A model generated the notes under the pieces. That model saw nothing but the letters and a program-made list of their open reading frames with translations, had not been told where the DNA came from and did not search any database. From positions 62,001 through 126,000 of the forward strand of contig LLCB01000132.1 of NCBI GenBank assembly GCA_001414345.1: a stretch of DNA of 64,000 nucleotides, read 5' to 3'. Made by a program: the position numbers and the translations under genes. Below are positions 31,653 to 45,200 of the stretch, piece after piece. Numbering within the stretch: the first letter of the stretch is position 1; each line of letters opens with the position of its first letter. The stretch is from Hymenoscyphus infarciens (Eukaryota > Ascomycota > Leotiomycetes > Helotiales > Helotiaceae).

Positions 31653-34593
31653 GTCTTTGAACGACTTGATGGAGGACTTAGTTCTGTGGTGGGTGAGCAT
31701 TTTTTGAGATGGGGGTTGGAAATTGTACATCTATGGTCGAGGGCGCGATAGCATGCACATGGTGTTCTTTCTTCTTCTCTTTTGTTCCGGGTTTGGGATT
31801 GCATGGATTGGTATTGGGGTTGGTAAAAAGGGAATACTACCTGCTTCTTCTTCTTCTTGCCCTATTCAAAAAACAAAAAACCTACGATTGACTGGCTGAA
31901 GTTGGTCTGGTCTGGTCGTGTCAGCACTTTGTATTTTGCTTTTTGAGTTCATTCTGGCGGTGGCTTTTATTCTTCTATGTTCCTTTTGTTGAGCGAAGAT
32001 ACACATATGGTAGATAGGTCAGAGAAACGAAACCCGGACTCTTTGGGAAACTTAGATGTTTAACTTCTGGTGCTTATGGTGATAAGAATAAATGACTGGC
32101 GTTGTATGGCCTCGCTAGGTTTACTATGGAAGGAAAGGTCGAGGTCGTTCCTTCCCTCCTGTACTTGACCTCTAACTCGTCCTCAACTGACCCACTATAG
32201 GACTTGGGGTCAAGTCTCAACTCTCAATCTCTAACTCTGAAATTCAAACAAAGCGAAAAGAAACTTGCCTACAAGTTGGGGAAAGGAATAATTAAAAGAA
32301 GGTTTGGTCTTCGATACCGAAGAGAGAAAACTACCAGTCTTTGTCTGAGAAAGCGTCGCGATAGCCACTCGGCTATACCTCTGACGTTAAAAGAATTTTA
32401 GTTCACTTGTACTTGAAGCTCTTTGATAGTTGACAACAAGCCGCTCGCCTAACCCACCTGCCCACGAAATCCTCACAATTCCAAAGTTCTATCTATAACC
32501 ACAAATAATGCCATTTGCTATCACAAATCTAGAGCTTACACGCCTGGACTAGCCAGTCAATGTGTGAACGAACCATGAGCTCGTCTTGAATAGCAACCAT
32601 AGCTGTGAAATAAATCCTCCGGGCTTACTCTACCCCGCCTACGGGCGGTTAGTGTTTTGCTGCCTTGTTATACTTTTTCTTTGGAGACCTTTGATGGTGA
32701 GAAGTTCAACCTCTTTTTGAGGCTATGCGAGATTGAGGGAAGGGACGACCTGTGTGATGACTGTCGCGCCTTCTCTCTCTGCCCCGAGGTTGAGTAAGGT
32801 AAGGGGAAGGGAGCGGCCGCATCTGGTTTAGTTGGCACAGAGATCAAGGAGAATCAAAAGGAACTGGTAGTTGTGTTGTGAAGAAGCTCGGAGATTCGAG
32901 ACCTACTCAAATAATGGAATTACTCAAACAGAAGTGAACACTCTCTAATACTTTTTGTAGTTTGGAATACACTTATATATTTCTTTGTTGCCTTTTCTTG
33001 CTTTCAATCGAGCGTAGGAGTTGGTTGTGGTTTCTTAGCACCGAACTACGTCGGATTTACTCGAGCTTACCTTTCTTCTAACAAGCAGTACTTATCTAAG
33101 GAAGCTTCTAAAACTAAGCATTGCGCTGATTTGTCGCTTCGCATTCCTCGGATTCATGAGTTCTTTCCTCCCCCCATCCCAGAAAATTGTTGTACTACAG
33201 ACTATATAACATGTAAAGATAATAGGCAACTAGGGTCGTGCACTACATCGGTACATACCCACGCGATTGAAAGCGGATGTGACTTTTCAGGGTCGGTCAG
33301 TGAAAGACGAATTCATTTCTTAGGATTCTTGTGGGTTCTTGGAATATATGTTGTGTATCTTTGTAATGGATTTAACAAGTTGTATTTCAGGTGGGTTATC
33401 TTCAGAAGTGTTCAAGTGAGTTTCGGTTTTGGAGTTTAAGGTTAGAGTGGAGGGTCTTCTCGTCAACCTGGAATATCTACGAACCGAAGCAAAGAACCCT
33501 CCATTCACGAGATTCCTGAAAAGGTACCTAGGTATATTTCAATCATAACCACACTCCCCCCTTCGTCTAAAAACTCACGCGATATATATTTAGTCCTACC
33601 AATGAATCCCTTTCCCAGCATCTCTCCACGCCAGACCACATGGCAAATGTACTCTTCCAAGCGACTCTTTCAATCCGGCAGGTAGTGTCCCATCAATCCT
33701 TAGTTGGTGGCTGACCGTTTTCAGTATATTTTTGGACGATCGCTGAAGAGACTTCGAAGGATTGGTGTACTCCGCCAGAGAAGTACAAGGCTGGTGGAGA
33801 CGAATAACCTGGAAATTATGAGAGGAAAATGGAGTGGCTGGAGAAATTATGCTCGTATGCTTGTCTTTTAAAGGGTATGGTGTAGGGGAATTTGTTGTTT
33901 TATTGGTTCGATTTGCCCCCATCATGCATCAAATATGCAAACCTTCGGAAGGAAGCCTAACGTCTTCCTTGTTTCCTCAAATGAAAATGCAGGAAACTTC
34001 ACACCCTCAACTCGGAACTACATGCGCTGTGCTGCGGAATTCAGGTGCTACAAGTTAAACGGCCATTTAAGGTCAGGGGAGGAGGTTGGGATCGTCGGTC
34101 AGATTTTTGTTGTTTTTCCCAACGTCCGATTTCTTGCAGTGTGGATGGTAAGATGACCGTTCGCGAGCAAGTATGAGATGAACTGTATTCCCTCGGAGCG
34201 GTAGTTGTTGCCCGCATGGGTATGGCGTTTTTGGTGGTTGCCGGCAAGAGGGGTAACGGGAGTGGGTTAGTTAAAGGGGGAAGGTGAGTACTTCAATGTG
34301 AAGGATTCTATTTCCCAAACCTGAAATGAAAAATAGTGTGGCTGGTCTTCGCTAAGAAAAACTACCGGAGCAACGGCCCGTTTCCATGAGAAACTCCTTG
34401 GGACAACACACACGTGGGAGAAACACACAGACAAGCATGAGTTCATATGCAATTCCACCCTCCCATACATATTGATTATACCCCATATATCAATTTGCAT
34501 ATTCACATAACCATAACCAAAAAAACCCACCAACGACGCCGTTATCGTAAAGTCTTGCCTCATACATATGTAACATTCCAATACACTCATCTT
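31653..34593. other. Convergent intergenic region, 2.9 kb
   Basis: Between the 3' ends of alpha-actinin (+) and the amino acid permease (-). Only short open frames without recognisable content. No tRNA, repeat or relic transposon could be supported. Confidence 0.4.
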
Positions 34594-36904
34594 TTATTTG
34601 ATCCATACCCAAAGCCACGCTAAGAATATGTTTCCGTTCCTCTTGGTAAGTCCTTCGTCGGGAAACTCCAACCTCCCTTTTCGGACCTCGCTTGTTGCTT
34701 GGATGCAGTTTCGTAAATCGTTGGAACGTTCTGGACCCCATTGAGAGAAACGTAGTCCATGTTTGCGTAATTTGTAGCCGAGGAGTAGGAGGATGAACAC
34801 AGGAACCTGCTTTGATCAGTAACTCAATTCTGATTTGTGGTATGAGAAATATCTTACACTTATATAAGAAGCAATAAATCTTCTTGTATCAAATGGTCTT
34901 TCCAAAAATGCTCCCACGCCGTTGAAAACCACCAGTAAAAGGCATGAAACAAGGCCATAGCATGCCTTCAACCATTGGCCGTGTGACTTATAAGGATATC
35001 GGGCATTGTCTCGATCGTAACAAGCTGTCTGAGCTTCTGACGCATTTCCGTAAAGTTTTGCGTCCTCGAGTCTGTGGATCTGTTTAGTTTTGTGGCTAAA
35101 GAAGTTGAGATAAGAAATCTCACGTTTTGAAGAATGAGAGATACGTTGCGCATATCACAAGATATACAATCAAACAAGAAACAGTGCAGTTTGAAGCCAA
35201 CTCGCTCAATCTCTGGAAGGACGTTAGTGAATCTTGCGCTTTGGGAGAAAAGAGAGTTCACTTGCATCGCCTGGTGCTCCAGTTCTTCCCATAAACCCAA
35301 TCAACATCATAGCTCCAGTAGCCAGCACAGCTCTTACTGGAACTCCCGACCTTGTATGCTGCAATCGTGTTGTGATGAAATCCGGACCAGTCTGTTCTCT
35401 CAACGCTAAGGTGTGTAGAACTCTGCTTGCCACATACATAGAATTGATAGCACAAGTGAACGAGGAAAATACGAACACGGCGTTGAAGAAATGAGCTGCC
35501 ATTGGTATTCCGGCTTCGACGACAGCGATCACGAATACTGAATGGGATCCGACCGATTGCCCCTTTCCGTTGATAAATGGATGGTCCATTGGAACCACGA
35601 AAGAGGCCGTAAGGACAGCGATGCAGTATAGGGTAATGATTCGGATGTTGATTTTTCGGGCAGCCATCTTCATCGATTCGGCATCTGAGAGAGAGGTCGA
35701 CTCCGAGGCTGTTGCTGCAACAATATCCATTCCAACATATGAAAACATTATTCTCACGAACGTTGTCCTGATTCATGTTAACTGGTGAGGAAGAAATTGC
35801 TCTTCCTGACTAACCAAACGGCAAGAAAGGTACCAACTTCGCCCTTAATAATGCGCTGTACATTTCCATCTCCATCTTTGACCGCATATTGGTGACTGAA
35901 AAACGAGTATGGGGATTTCCAATCTAAATATGTAAGTACTTCAAATGGCATTTGAGTAGAATTGTTCGATTCGTAATAGGAACGTACACTTTGGCCCCAC
36001 CACTTGATCATAATATGCCTCTTTTCGCGCTAAAATCAATTAGCACAAATTTCAAAATGTCATTAAGCTCAAGCGTTACTTACGTTGAATAGTGTCCAAG
36101 CAAACCATCATCAAAATCAACATAACGATAAACGTCAACTTGATGGATCCAAAGATGTATTCAAACTCGCCAAAGTACTACAAAATACAATTAGTATGTC
36201 TAACTCATCTGATGAAATTAGGAGAGCTGGTTACCTTAACAGGAAGCATATTTAAACAGAGAACTATAACAAGGAACAAAGCAATCCAGACAGCCGCATC
36301 AACTTCACCGCCCGTAACCCAATTCAAGTAAGTCCTTCCATCGTCGTATTTGAACGCTACAGTATTCGCAACGGCGACAAGTTCGTCGGCAGCGAGGATG
36401 GCATAGGCAAACCAATACATCCAGCCTACCGCAAAACCAACACCTCGATCAAGATATCTTCGTGGAAATTCCATCACTGGGGCATTTACCGGCATCAAAG
36501 CAGTCATCTCACCAAGGCAAGAAATAACACTTGAAATAACACTGCCAACGAGAACATAAGCGAGAACCGCTCCACCTGGGCCAGCCGATGCCAGCGATCG
36601 CCCACTCCCAAGAAAGAGACCATTTCCGATCGTACCAGAGAAAGCAATCATATTGATATGTCTTTCCTTTAGTACTCTCCTAAACACACATGTAAGCGTG
36701 GTCTACGCAGCGCACATCGTTATAGCGTTCTCACCACAGGGCTTCCCCGCGTCTTTCCTTGCGATCCTCCACATATTCGGGTTCTTCGATAGAAGGTGCT
36801 CGCATCATCGGCTCCGGGCTTGCTGTTGACTGTGTCGGAGCGCCTTCAAATTCCCGCTCGAACACTTGCGGGTATACCGCTTGAGGCTTTTCGTGATCCA
36901 TCAT
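34594..36904 (-). CDS. Amino acid permease (YAT/AAP family)
   Basis: Predicted 625-residue plasma-membrane transporter. Exons (minus): 36904-36735, 36679-36235, 36177-36084, 36029-35988, 35923-35815, 35767-35266, 35212-35124, 35071-34858 and 34806-34594 (1878 nt). After an acidic cytosolic N-terminus come the family hallmarks WRVLKERHINMIAFSGTIGN and GLFLGSGRSLASAGPGGAVL, GEMTALMPVNAPVMEFPRRY, DRGVGFAVGWMYWFAYAI, FGEFEYIFGSIKLTFIV, YWKSPYSFF, FSYVGMDIVAATASES, SVFVIAVVEAGIP, FTCAINSMYVASRVL and, at the C-terminus, LEDAKLYGNASEAQTACYDR, SHGQWLKACYG, GYKLRKHGLRFSQWGPERSN. About 12 membrane segments. It imports amino acids by proton symport; the substrate preference cannot be told. The intron after exon 6 (35265-35213) starts with GCAAGT, not GT: only this donor keeps the frame into RLSELASNCTV. 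Start: two adjacent ATG codons (36904 and 36901). Confidence 0.93.
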
Positions 36905-38538
36905 GACGAGTACTGTATTGTCAAAGGCCAATCTGGGGCACTTTGTCAAGATAGGTCAAAGATTCCTGCGGACTATAAGATCGACACCTGCCCCCCAAAG
37001 CAACCCCATTGGTGAAGGTGCAAGGACAGATGAGCGGGTGCGCCCCAGGCACAGCCCTGACCACAAAACGCCCAAAGATGTAAAACTGGTCTGGTTACAC
37101 GGAAACAATATTATGTGGCTGCACCTCATTCCTATCAAATTTGGGGGACGGAGAAAAGATTGAGATGGGTGCCCGCTAGTCACACAGGGCGACAGGTGTG
37201 GTCAGGAGAGCACGAGGAGAGACCTAACTTCTGCATCTCATCCCTGAGAGCGGAGACACGCCCGTATCCAGGCCGTAAACGACTGTGCTGTGCCATTCCT
37301 ACATAGAGAGAGATAGCGAATTGGATAATGAAAATGCCTATCATCGCCAGGTTGGGTCTATCAAAGGTATCAAAATAGGTACTGCATACAGGATTGGAAA
37401 GAGGTACAGCCTTTCACTGATAGCTGAATAGCAAGCTGGCATTGAACAAGCAGCAATTCTGGCTCCGGATTTTCAAGGTTGTTTTGGAGCAGCTCCTCTT
37501 GGCCCACGGCGATTTGTTCGGTTGTCGTAGTGTCAGTTAGTCGTGTGACTAGCCGTCTCAATTCGGCTCTATCCGCCCTCTATCCGGGTTCTAAACAGAC
37601 CCGCTTCTATCAGTGGCTCAAAAGCTCAGCAGCCAAGCAACGGCTGCCATATGGTGGCGGGTGGAGGGAAAGCTGCAAAACTCGGCGAATGAAATGAAGT
37701 CCATTCAATCAGTTATGCACGAGATTATGGATTTGCCCAGGAACCGGTGCAGAAATCGTGAAGAGCGGTCATAGGTACCGAACGAGCGAGGCTGCCTACT
37801 GGTCTGTCGGCTCTGGCCTCTCGAGTCTTGAGGTCTGAAGAAAGATAAGCCGTCAGCTTTGCGTTTATGTGACACGCTATGTGATTGTGGAACCAGCAAA
37901 TGGAGTACTTGCAGTTTTGCCTTGTTTGTGCGAAGCACATACATATTGCCGATATGTTCTGACATCTTGTACAACCGAGATGTGCAATCTCCCTCGATCC
38001 TCACCCCCCAAATCCTGAAAGGCGTTGCTAATGTAGCTCAGTATCTTTCCGGGGGAAGCGTTTGTTGGAAAGGCATCCATCTACTTCTACAAGTAGCTTG
38101 TAATGTTCTGCACCAGCCAGGGTAATAAGTGTAATAAAGCTTCAGCATGACACCCTAGGGAGGACTAAGCGGTCTTTTGAATGCTTCTCCGGATGAAGTA
38201 ACTGTTCGGGAAATCTACAGACTCGTCTAGCTGCCTTACCCCCTGCTCACACGAGGGAGTGCCAGCCATTCAGGGTCTGCATACCCTACTCCTACAGGAG
38301 CCCACCCACATCGCCGGCATGTTGGCGCTAGGTAGTCGACCGCGGCTGCCTTCGTCATGAACGGAAGGCTTGACAGTTTTTGAGTTTGACACGGGTAACT
38401 TGCTACCTACAACCTTCCAGATTCCACTTGGAAATTCCACTTGACACTGTATGAAAGAACGTCTCAGACGTTGAGCAGACCGCAGATGTGGCGAGGCATC
38501 AAAGCCGCCCCTGGCCACAAAACTCCCCGCAGCCAGCA
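36905..38538. other. Divergent promoter region, permease / WD40-like gene
   Basis: About 1.6 kb holding both promoters. No gene, tRNA or repeat is recognised. Confidence 0.4.
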
Positions 38539-41500
38539 ATGGCGGCGCCCACTCCAGCCTCGTCGTCACTCTTTCTGAGGCTCGCGAATTCTTGGAAGCT
38601 ACTTTCTCTCCGAAGCGACATCGATAACATCGTCTTAGAACTTCTCGGGCAATTTTCTTTGGAGAAAATCTATTCCGAGGGTGACAAGGAAACGTATCAA
38701 CACTTGGTGGTTACATTGATTGCCCAACTCAATACGATCTTTCATATACAACGGCTCTCGCTGCCCTCCGAAAACCTGCAGGTCGGGTGGTATCTGGGGT
38801 TCCTAGTTTCATGGGAAGTTTCTCTGCGAACCATAGAATTCGTTCTTCAGACGGTGGTAGAGGGGCGGGAAAGTTTGTGGGAGGTGGAGGCATTGAGAAA
38901 CAAATACCTGGCCGAATTTCTGCTCTCGGCACTTCGAGTTCTTACGCTACACCCAAAAGCACCAGCAAATCAACGGGCCAAGGATCGACGAGATCGGTTC
39001 AGTCGCATCCATAGATCATTGGAGCGTGTATTTGATAGTTATGGGGGAGATAAATCATTCCTTCTTATGGTGTGTAAGGAGTGCACTGATTCTCTGCGAG
39101 CTGACCCAGACTCGCTCACTCTCCCTTCGGGTTTGAAATATGAGCTGCCCAACTTGGCTTCGGAGTTGGTATGTCAAAATCACCTATTTTTATATATTTG
39201 AAAGCAAACTAACTTCTCGAATTCAAGTATCCCCTTCCAGATTGCCTCTCATCACAGTTCGTCTCGACTTTAGTGACCCCGAATGGATTTCAAGGCGACT
39301 GGCTAGTACAATTTCTGGCCCTAAGAGATATAAGCCATTTCGTGGTGGCAGCTTCCGTTCAATATGTGGTAAACAGGGAAACTCGAGATGCCCGTCTCCA
39401 AGCCTCTTCGGCGAGGACACGAAATGCAATTTTGCTTGCCCTAGACAACATGCGGATACCTGGACAATTATCAAAGTCAGACTTGATATCCACATTCAGC
39501 GAAATCTTCCGCGTCATATTACCAGAAACCCCAAGTCTTGTTAGACGGATCTCAACAAATTCGCATCCGGATGAAAGCGAACTCGATGCTATAGATGCGC
39601 TATGTACCAAACTTGGGGACAGACAAGTGATAGCTCGCGTTAGCGATCGCGAAATAATGCATGGAATGTCAGAAATCAGTAGGAATATTGCCCTGCTTGA
39701 TGATCCCAGCGGTTTGTTCAGAGCCTCCCGTCCGAGACTGTATGCTGTGAACTGTGGGAGCTGCCATCTTTTTGGGGATACACACCTACAAAACTTGGGT
39801 CATACAAGATTTCCAGTACGTTTCTTAGTTTTGCTTCTTCTCTTGAACTTTTCTCCTTTACCCATCCACTTTTACCAAGCGTTCAAGATAAACAAGCCTT
39901 ATTCTTGAGACCTCTTTATGGGAGGTTGGAGAAATTCGTGACTACTCTTGGCAAAGGATTAGAAGAAGCAAGAAACTTATTTTTCGATTCTTCTAGCCCT
40001 GTTTGAACAACAGTCACAAAAGTGATGTAGTACCAGAGGATGGGAAACGAACAATAGTGACGGGAGCCCCGATGTGAGACGTGCTAATGCATAATTTTTG
40101 TAGCCTGATACAGAAGACAATTCGGAAGTCAAGCTGCCCGCTGAGTCCACTTGCGCTACTTGCGGGGAAAAAATAACCATAATGCGAGAAATATCAACAA
40201 TAAGACAGACATGGGAAATCTTGACGCCACTCGAACCAAATGCCGATACGATCAACGTCGAAAGGCATCTGCCAACATTTCAACTCTCGCCACCCAAATT
40301 GGAGACTGGAATGCTCTTCAATGCATCGTACAGCAATATTCTTGCCAGTGGCCATGGTGGATCTACTTCTCTAAGACAGCCTTCTCCTCAGCCTTCTCCT
40401 GAACGTTCTCGCTCGATTCCACACGCATTGTTGTCGACAACACCCGTGTCTCCTGGATTCAGACGCCCATCAGACGCGTCGCGCTTCGACTTGTCGGATG
40501 CTAGTTATGGTAAGGAGGCCGCACAAGCCGATCCACAACGGTCGGATTCGGTGGCATCCCCAGGTCCTCTCTCTCCCGGTGTAATGTCGAGTTCTGGACC
40601 AAGCCATAGCCGATTCGATCAATCAGTCTCCTCAGTCTCGTTCGAACCACCTCCTCCTTCGCGGAGTCGGACAATTCCACTTGTCGCACCGCCAGAGAAA
40701 GGGAAATCCAAATGGAGACCAAAATTTGGATCCAGGAGGGAATCAGCTGCTGGTGCATCAATAGATACGAGCTCTCTTTCGTCGTCGACTCTTGAAGGGC
40801 AGAAGCTCGAGGAAATATCGCTTAAAGAACTCGCAAGCGCGTCAAAAAATAAGGCGCGAGGGAAGGGCGCTAAAAACATCAACGTGAGCAGCCTAAGCCT
40901 CTTTGAGTGACTGGGCTAACATGTCACGCCACCAGGTCTCACTGTCTCAAAATTCGACATATGCACTATTTTGGACTCACTCCTCGATTTATGTGTGGGA
41001 TATCGGCTTATCGCCTCCTGTCCTGGGGCGAGCCGTAGCGACGGAGAGCACTTGCGTCTTAGCGGCCGTCACTAAGGTTCATTTAGCATACATAATTGGG
41101 ACTCGGGGTCAAAAACTGACAGTAAGTGACATTCAGATGTGCATGCCGCTGATTACATAGTGCTCATTTATTTCCAGCTACGAATAGTGAATCTCATTCA
41201 ACCTAATGTCTCAGCGGTGGATTACAGAATGCCATCAACCCTTTGGTGCAGGAGTATAGCAATTTGTCCAAAGGAAAACTATGTTGTTGTAGGATTCGAC
41301 AATTCGACGGTTCGATTATTCTCGACCAACAATTCCCAGGAACCTCGGGAAGACCATTTGCATATTCGCTACCATACCGAGTGCAAGGAGTGTCAACCAG
41401 TCGAGACATTGGAATTCTCGAATGATGGGCTTGTTCTTCTTGCGGGTACTAGGAGTCCAAAAAGTGGCATGATCCAGGTTTACTTGTGGAGATTCCCATT

Positions 41501-42296
41501 CTTGACTTTCGAAGAGATATCTGCATGTCGATATCAGGTACCCTTACATGAGTCGGAAGATGGTGGAATCTCTTCGGCAATATATCGTTCTGGATCGGGA
41601 GGTGAAGATAACTTGATTTGCATTACCAGTTGGACTCAGTCAGGGAGTAAAACACCTCGCCCCTTTTCAGACGAGAGAAATACTAAGCTTAGAATTAGCT
41701 CCAATTCTTGTTCAACCTCAAGATGGTAATCGAACAGACATCAGGACAGAAATTTCAAATCGGCAGAACCGCCTTGGTAACCGAATACAAACGGCCGCAT
41801 TTTCCCAGAGTGGCAAGGAGTTAGGTTTGGTCAATAACAAAGGTGATCTGTACAAAATATCCAACCTGAATTCAAGTCCGATGGATATCAAAAAGATTGC
41901 AACTTCAAAGGAGTTGACTGCAAAGTCAGAATCCTTTGCAATGACTTTTATGACTCTCGCCGATGAGGCGGCAATTGTTTTGGCGTGGGTGGACTCGTCC
42001 AAAGGCGTTGGGTATGTCAAAAAGATACCCACCAGTTCAGGTGTAAGTCTACTTTCTTTCTCTCCACCTCGCAATAGAATGCCTAATAATATAAAATTTA
42101 GACTGGGTCCTTTACGCCATCCACTCCCAATGTCGCCCAGGTATTTAATCAACTTCCACGGACTATTCCCGAGTCTCCGAAATATGAGTTAGAGGCGGAT
42201 AGCAGGCACCCTCAAAAGGAGCCTGCAGAGCTGGTATCTCCCGATACGCCTTCGACCTTCAAAGCAATGCGAAACACGTTTTTCTCTGGTAACTAA
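38539..42296 (+). CDS. Large WD40-like protein of unknown function (one region unresolved)
   Basis: Exons that join in frame: 38539-39168, 39228-39815, then 40104-40883, 40936-41121, 41178-41646, 41699-42042 and 42102-42296. Each boundary has normal splice signals and a consistent phase. The product would be about 1060-1130 residues. The N-terminal 400 residues are helical and unrecognised, followed by YAVNCGSCHLFGD and STCATCGEKI, two CxxC pairs that could bind zinc. Next is a Ser/Pro-rich disordered stretch (residues about 480-670), then a beta-rich part with WD-like strands (LFWTHSSIYVWDI, YVVVGFDNSTVRLFS, LLAGTRSPKSGMIQVYLWRF). Between 39816 and 40103 further coding sequence is visible (KQALFLRPLYGRLEKF, TTLGKGLEEARNLFFD) but it runs into TGA at 40004 and continues one frame over (NNSHKSDVVPEDGKRTIVTG), so exons there are not resolved. 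Function unknown; probably a scaffold. Confidence 0.75.
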
Positions 42297-45200
42297 TGCA
42301 TGGCCGACTTTACTACCGGGTGGAATTGGTTCTAAGAAAGGCCGCATGAGATGGCCGAAAACGCTACTAGGGGATGGAGTGAAGGAGAATTTCCAAACGA
42401 AGTAGTTTCATTCCTGTCTCGTGATGAAGATTGATGTTCACGGTATCGCAATCCTTCTTGTTGTGAATATCGAAAGGGAATTGAAGAGAACTTACGTTGG
42501 GAAGACGGCTATATCCAGACATTGCACATAATGATTTGGACAAGGACTTTCAGTAGCAATTCTGGTGAAACTGAAAGTGATGGTTGTGGGACTGGTATGT
42601 AACATGACTCGTTTTTTCTAGAAGAAGTACTAAATCGAATAGCATAGATCTTAATACCAAAAAATCATATAGTTTTTATTTGTCAACAGAACCTGGCGTG
42701 GCCACTTCTGCGTAAGAGGTTCGAATGATCATTGCTCTCTACTACCTTTCTGTCTTACTGTGTGAAATACTCTCGGATACCCAATCACTATTGATCGGGA
42801 AGGTGTAAAAAAAATCAAGTTCATGAATCTCCTAACTTCTTCATTCTAAAATGTCTCGAACAATATTCTTGCAACAAATCTATAATACATCGGGAGGCAT
42901 ATAACAAACACAACGTTACAGCTACACCGCCAACACCCCGTCCGTCATGAGAGACCCATGAGCATCTTTGGGTTCCACTTTATACAATGACCTCCTTCTC
43001 TATCCTGAACCCCTATGAACGCAAGTGATAGCCGGTTTCTTTGAGTGTACACTTCCATGGGGTTTCCATATTGAAGGCCAAAATCATTTGGTAAGATCTA
43101 TTCAGGGCCAGTGCTGATGGATATCTTGTGCTAAGTCAAGCTGCGAAATGAAACCACCGGAACAAACGAATGAATTCCCAGCTATCGAACTTAGGATCTA
43201 GCTTGTCATGCATCAAGGTTGAAACTCGTTTCGCGTATCCACACAGCTGTATCGTTCCTTGCAACAGCAATTCCATCTCCTCCCCCGGGACGAGTTACTT
43301 TTTGGGAATGGGAGCGAGGGCGCTTCGGCCTCCGATCATACAGGAAAAGGAAAATTGTGCTGGAGGCAGTATTTGGTGTATTGGAAATGGGAGAAGTCAT
43401 CTACAATGTGAAAGGATGCTGTGAAAACAGGCAAATTGAAGCCTCGAATATGGATTTCGTCGGCGAAAATGTTCCAGCACCAGCCAGTACCCGAAGTTAT
43501 ATACTCTTACATCAATCCACCAGTCAAGCGTAGATGCTTTTGTATCAAGAGAGTCCATTCCAGGACATTAACAGTTGCATGTCCCAGTCTCTCTAATAGT
43601 CAACGTCTGAACATCGCCAGCAAGATGGCAGAGCACCGCGGCACTCTTGCTGCAAATACATTGCCAAGATACGAGTCTGCCGAGGGATTTGGAGTCCTTA
43701 CCTAAGTCTGGGTTTCCTCCTTCTTCCAATCCTACCACGGACCGGTCCCGAAATGAGAAAATACATGTCGGTTCTGCATTTTGAGGATGCTCTTCTGTTC
43801 TACCATTGACCAACCAACAGCCTCGTTTCGGACGAAGGGGACTGTGTAGCTGCTGTTATTGAATGGGAGGCAGCGGTTATTCCCGTAGATTTTGTGTGGC
43901 AACCTCTACGGGGACGGATGGCTTGTCGGATTTCCACACCGCCTAGTGCCTACGACTAGAAGACTTCTCTAGCCCTGAAGAAAAATCGCAAAAATATACA
44001 GAAAATTCAAAGAGGTCTATCAGCTAATGATTCACCACTTAATCGAAGTATCTAGATTTTTCAATTATGGTTATAGCTTTATCGAGGTTTTGCGACAGTG
44101 TCTTATGTTAAAATCGACAATCCATCCGTCCCCGTACCTAGAGGCAACGAACAAATTGGGCCTCTTGTCTAAGCGAACCCACTCTCGAGCTTGGAGAACT
44201 ATGGTTGGAGGAAGGAAATCAAGTATCTGCTCCCAAAAGTGACAGGTCAGTTAGGTAGCAGCGAATAACACGGGGGACTTCACCTATCCAGCAGTATCCG
44301 AGGCTGACGTGCTTAGATTCCTATCTGCATCTGGTAAGTTATTTTGGTAGTCTAGATGCGTAAGTGGCCCGGGTACCGTTTAAAGCCCTAGTAACGTAAC
44401 AGACAATCGGAAGCGTGATATACTTCGTCCCAGGCATAACAATTACGGCAGAAGCGAAAGGACCCTCCATGAAAATCGGCCAAAAACCCTGGTAGCCCAC
44501 AAAAATCTGCAGTAATAATTTCGCCTGGGACGAAGGAAAGATTTGCTTGATAAAATTTGCCCAAACTCCCCCAGAAAGTTCCACCCCACACAACGGGGCC
44601 ATAGAACATTTCATACTGTACTGTGCAGAATGAAGCTTTTGGGAAACAACATAGCCAGTGCAGTGTTTGAGGCCAACCTTTGGCAGTTGGTAGTTGTTAC
44701 CGAAGTGTCAACTTGTCACAACTTATCTTCAGATGATTGCTACCCTGGCCTGCGAGCCAGCTTGGAAGACTTTTTGCTGTAGCATTTCGGATCAGCAAAA
44801 CCGTGGACGCAGGACCTCGACGGGAATAACGCAAATGGTAAAACATGTGACTTACCAGAGATGGACTGAACAACGATCGGTTCGGATGTCCCCATCCGTA
44901 TACGCTCTTTCTATATTCGAACGCGAAAGGCCTGCCAGTGACATTCTATAGAGAAGAATCTCGAACATTCGACTCTCAAGCTTTTTATTCTGCGGACAGG
45001 TAACGGGAGTGGCAACACCTGATGGCTGACCGGCAGTGTAATCTTCCCAAACCTTGGAACGGTCTGGAGCAAGATGAATACCATGTTTACAGCTCTATGG
45101 AATCGTGTCAGAATCGCGGTTCTGGAGGCGTCGTCCGTATATCCAAGGACTCGGAGACCCCATTACTACTACCCCCCCCCCCCCTTAATTGTCTGTAGAC

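Noticed and set aside
42719..42729. B-box-like GGTTCGAATGATC.
   Set aside because: The last bases do not fit GGTTCGAAnCC and no A box or cloverleaf precedes it.
44339..44614. 91-codon minus-strand open frame that looks membrane-like.
   Set aside because: No family motif, no good start, and no neighbouring exons.
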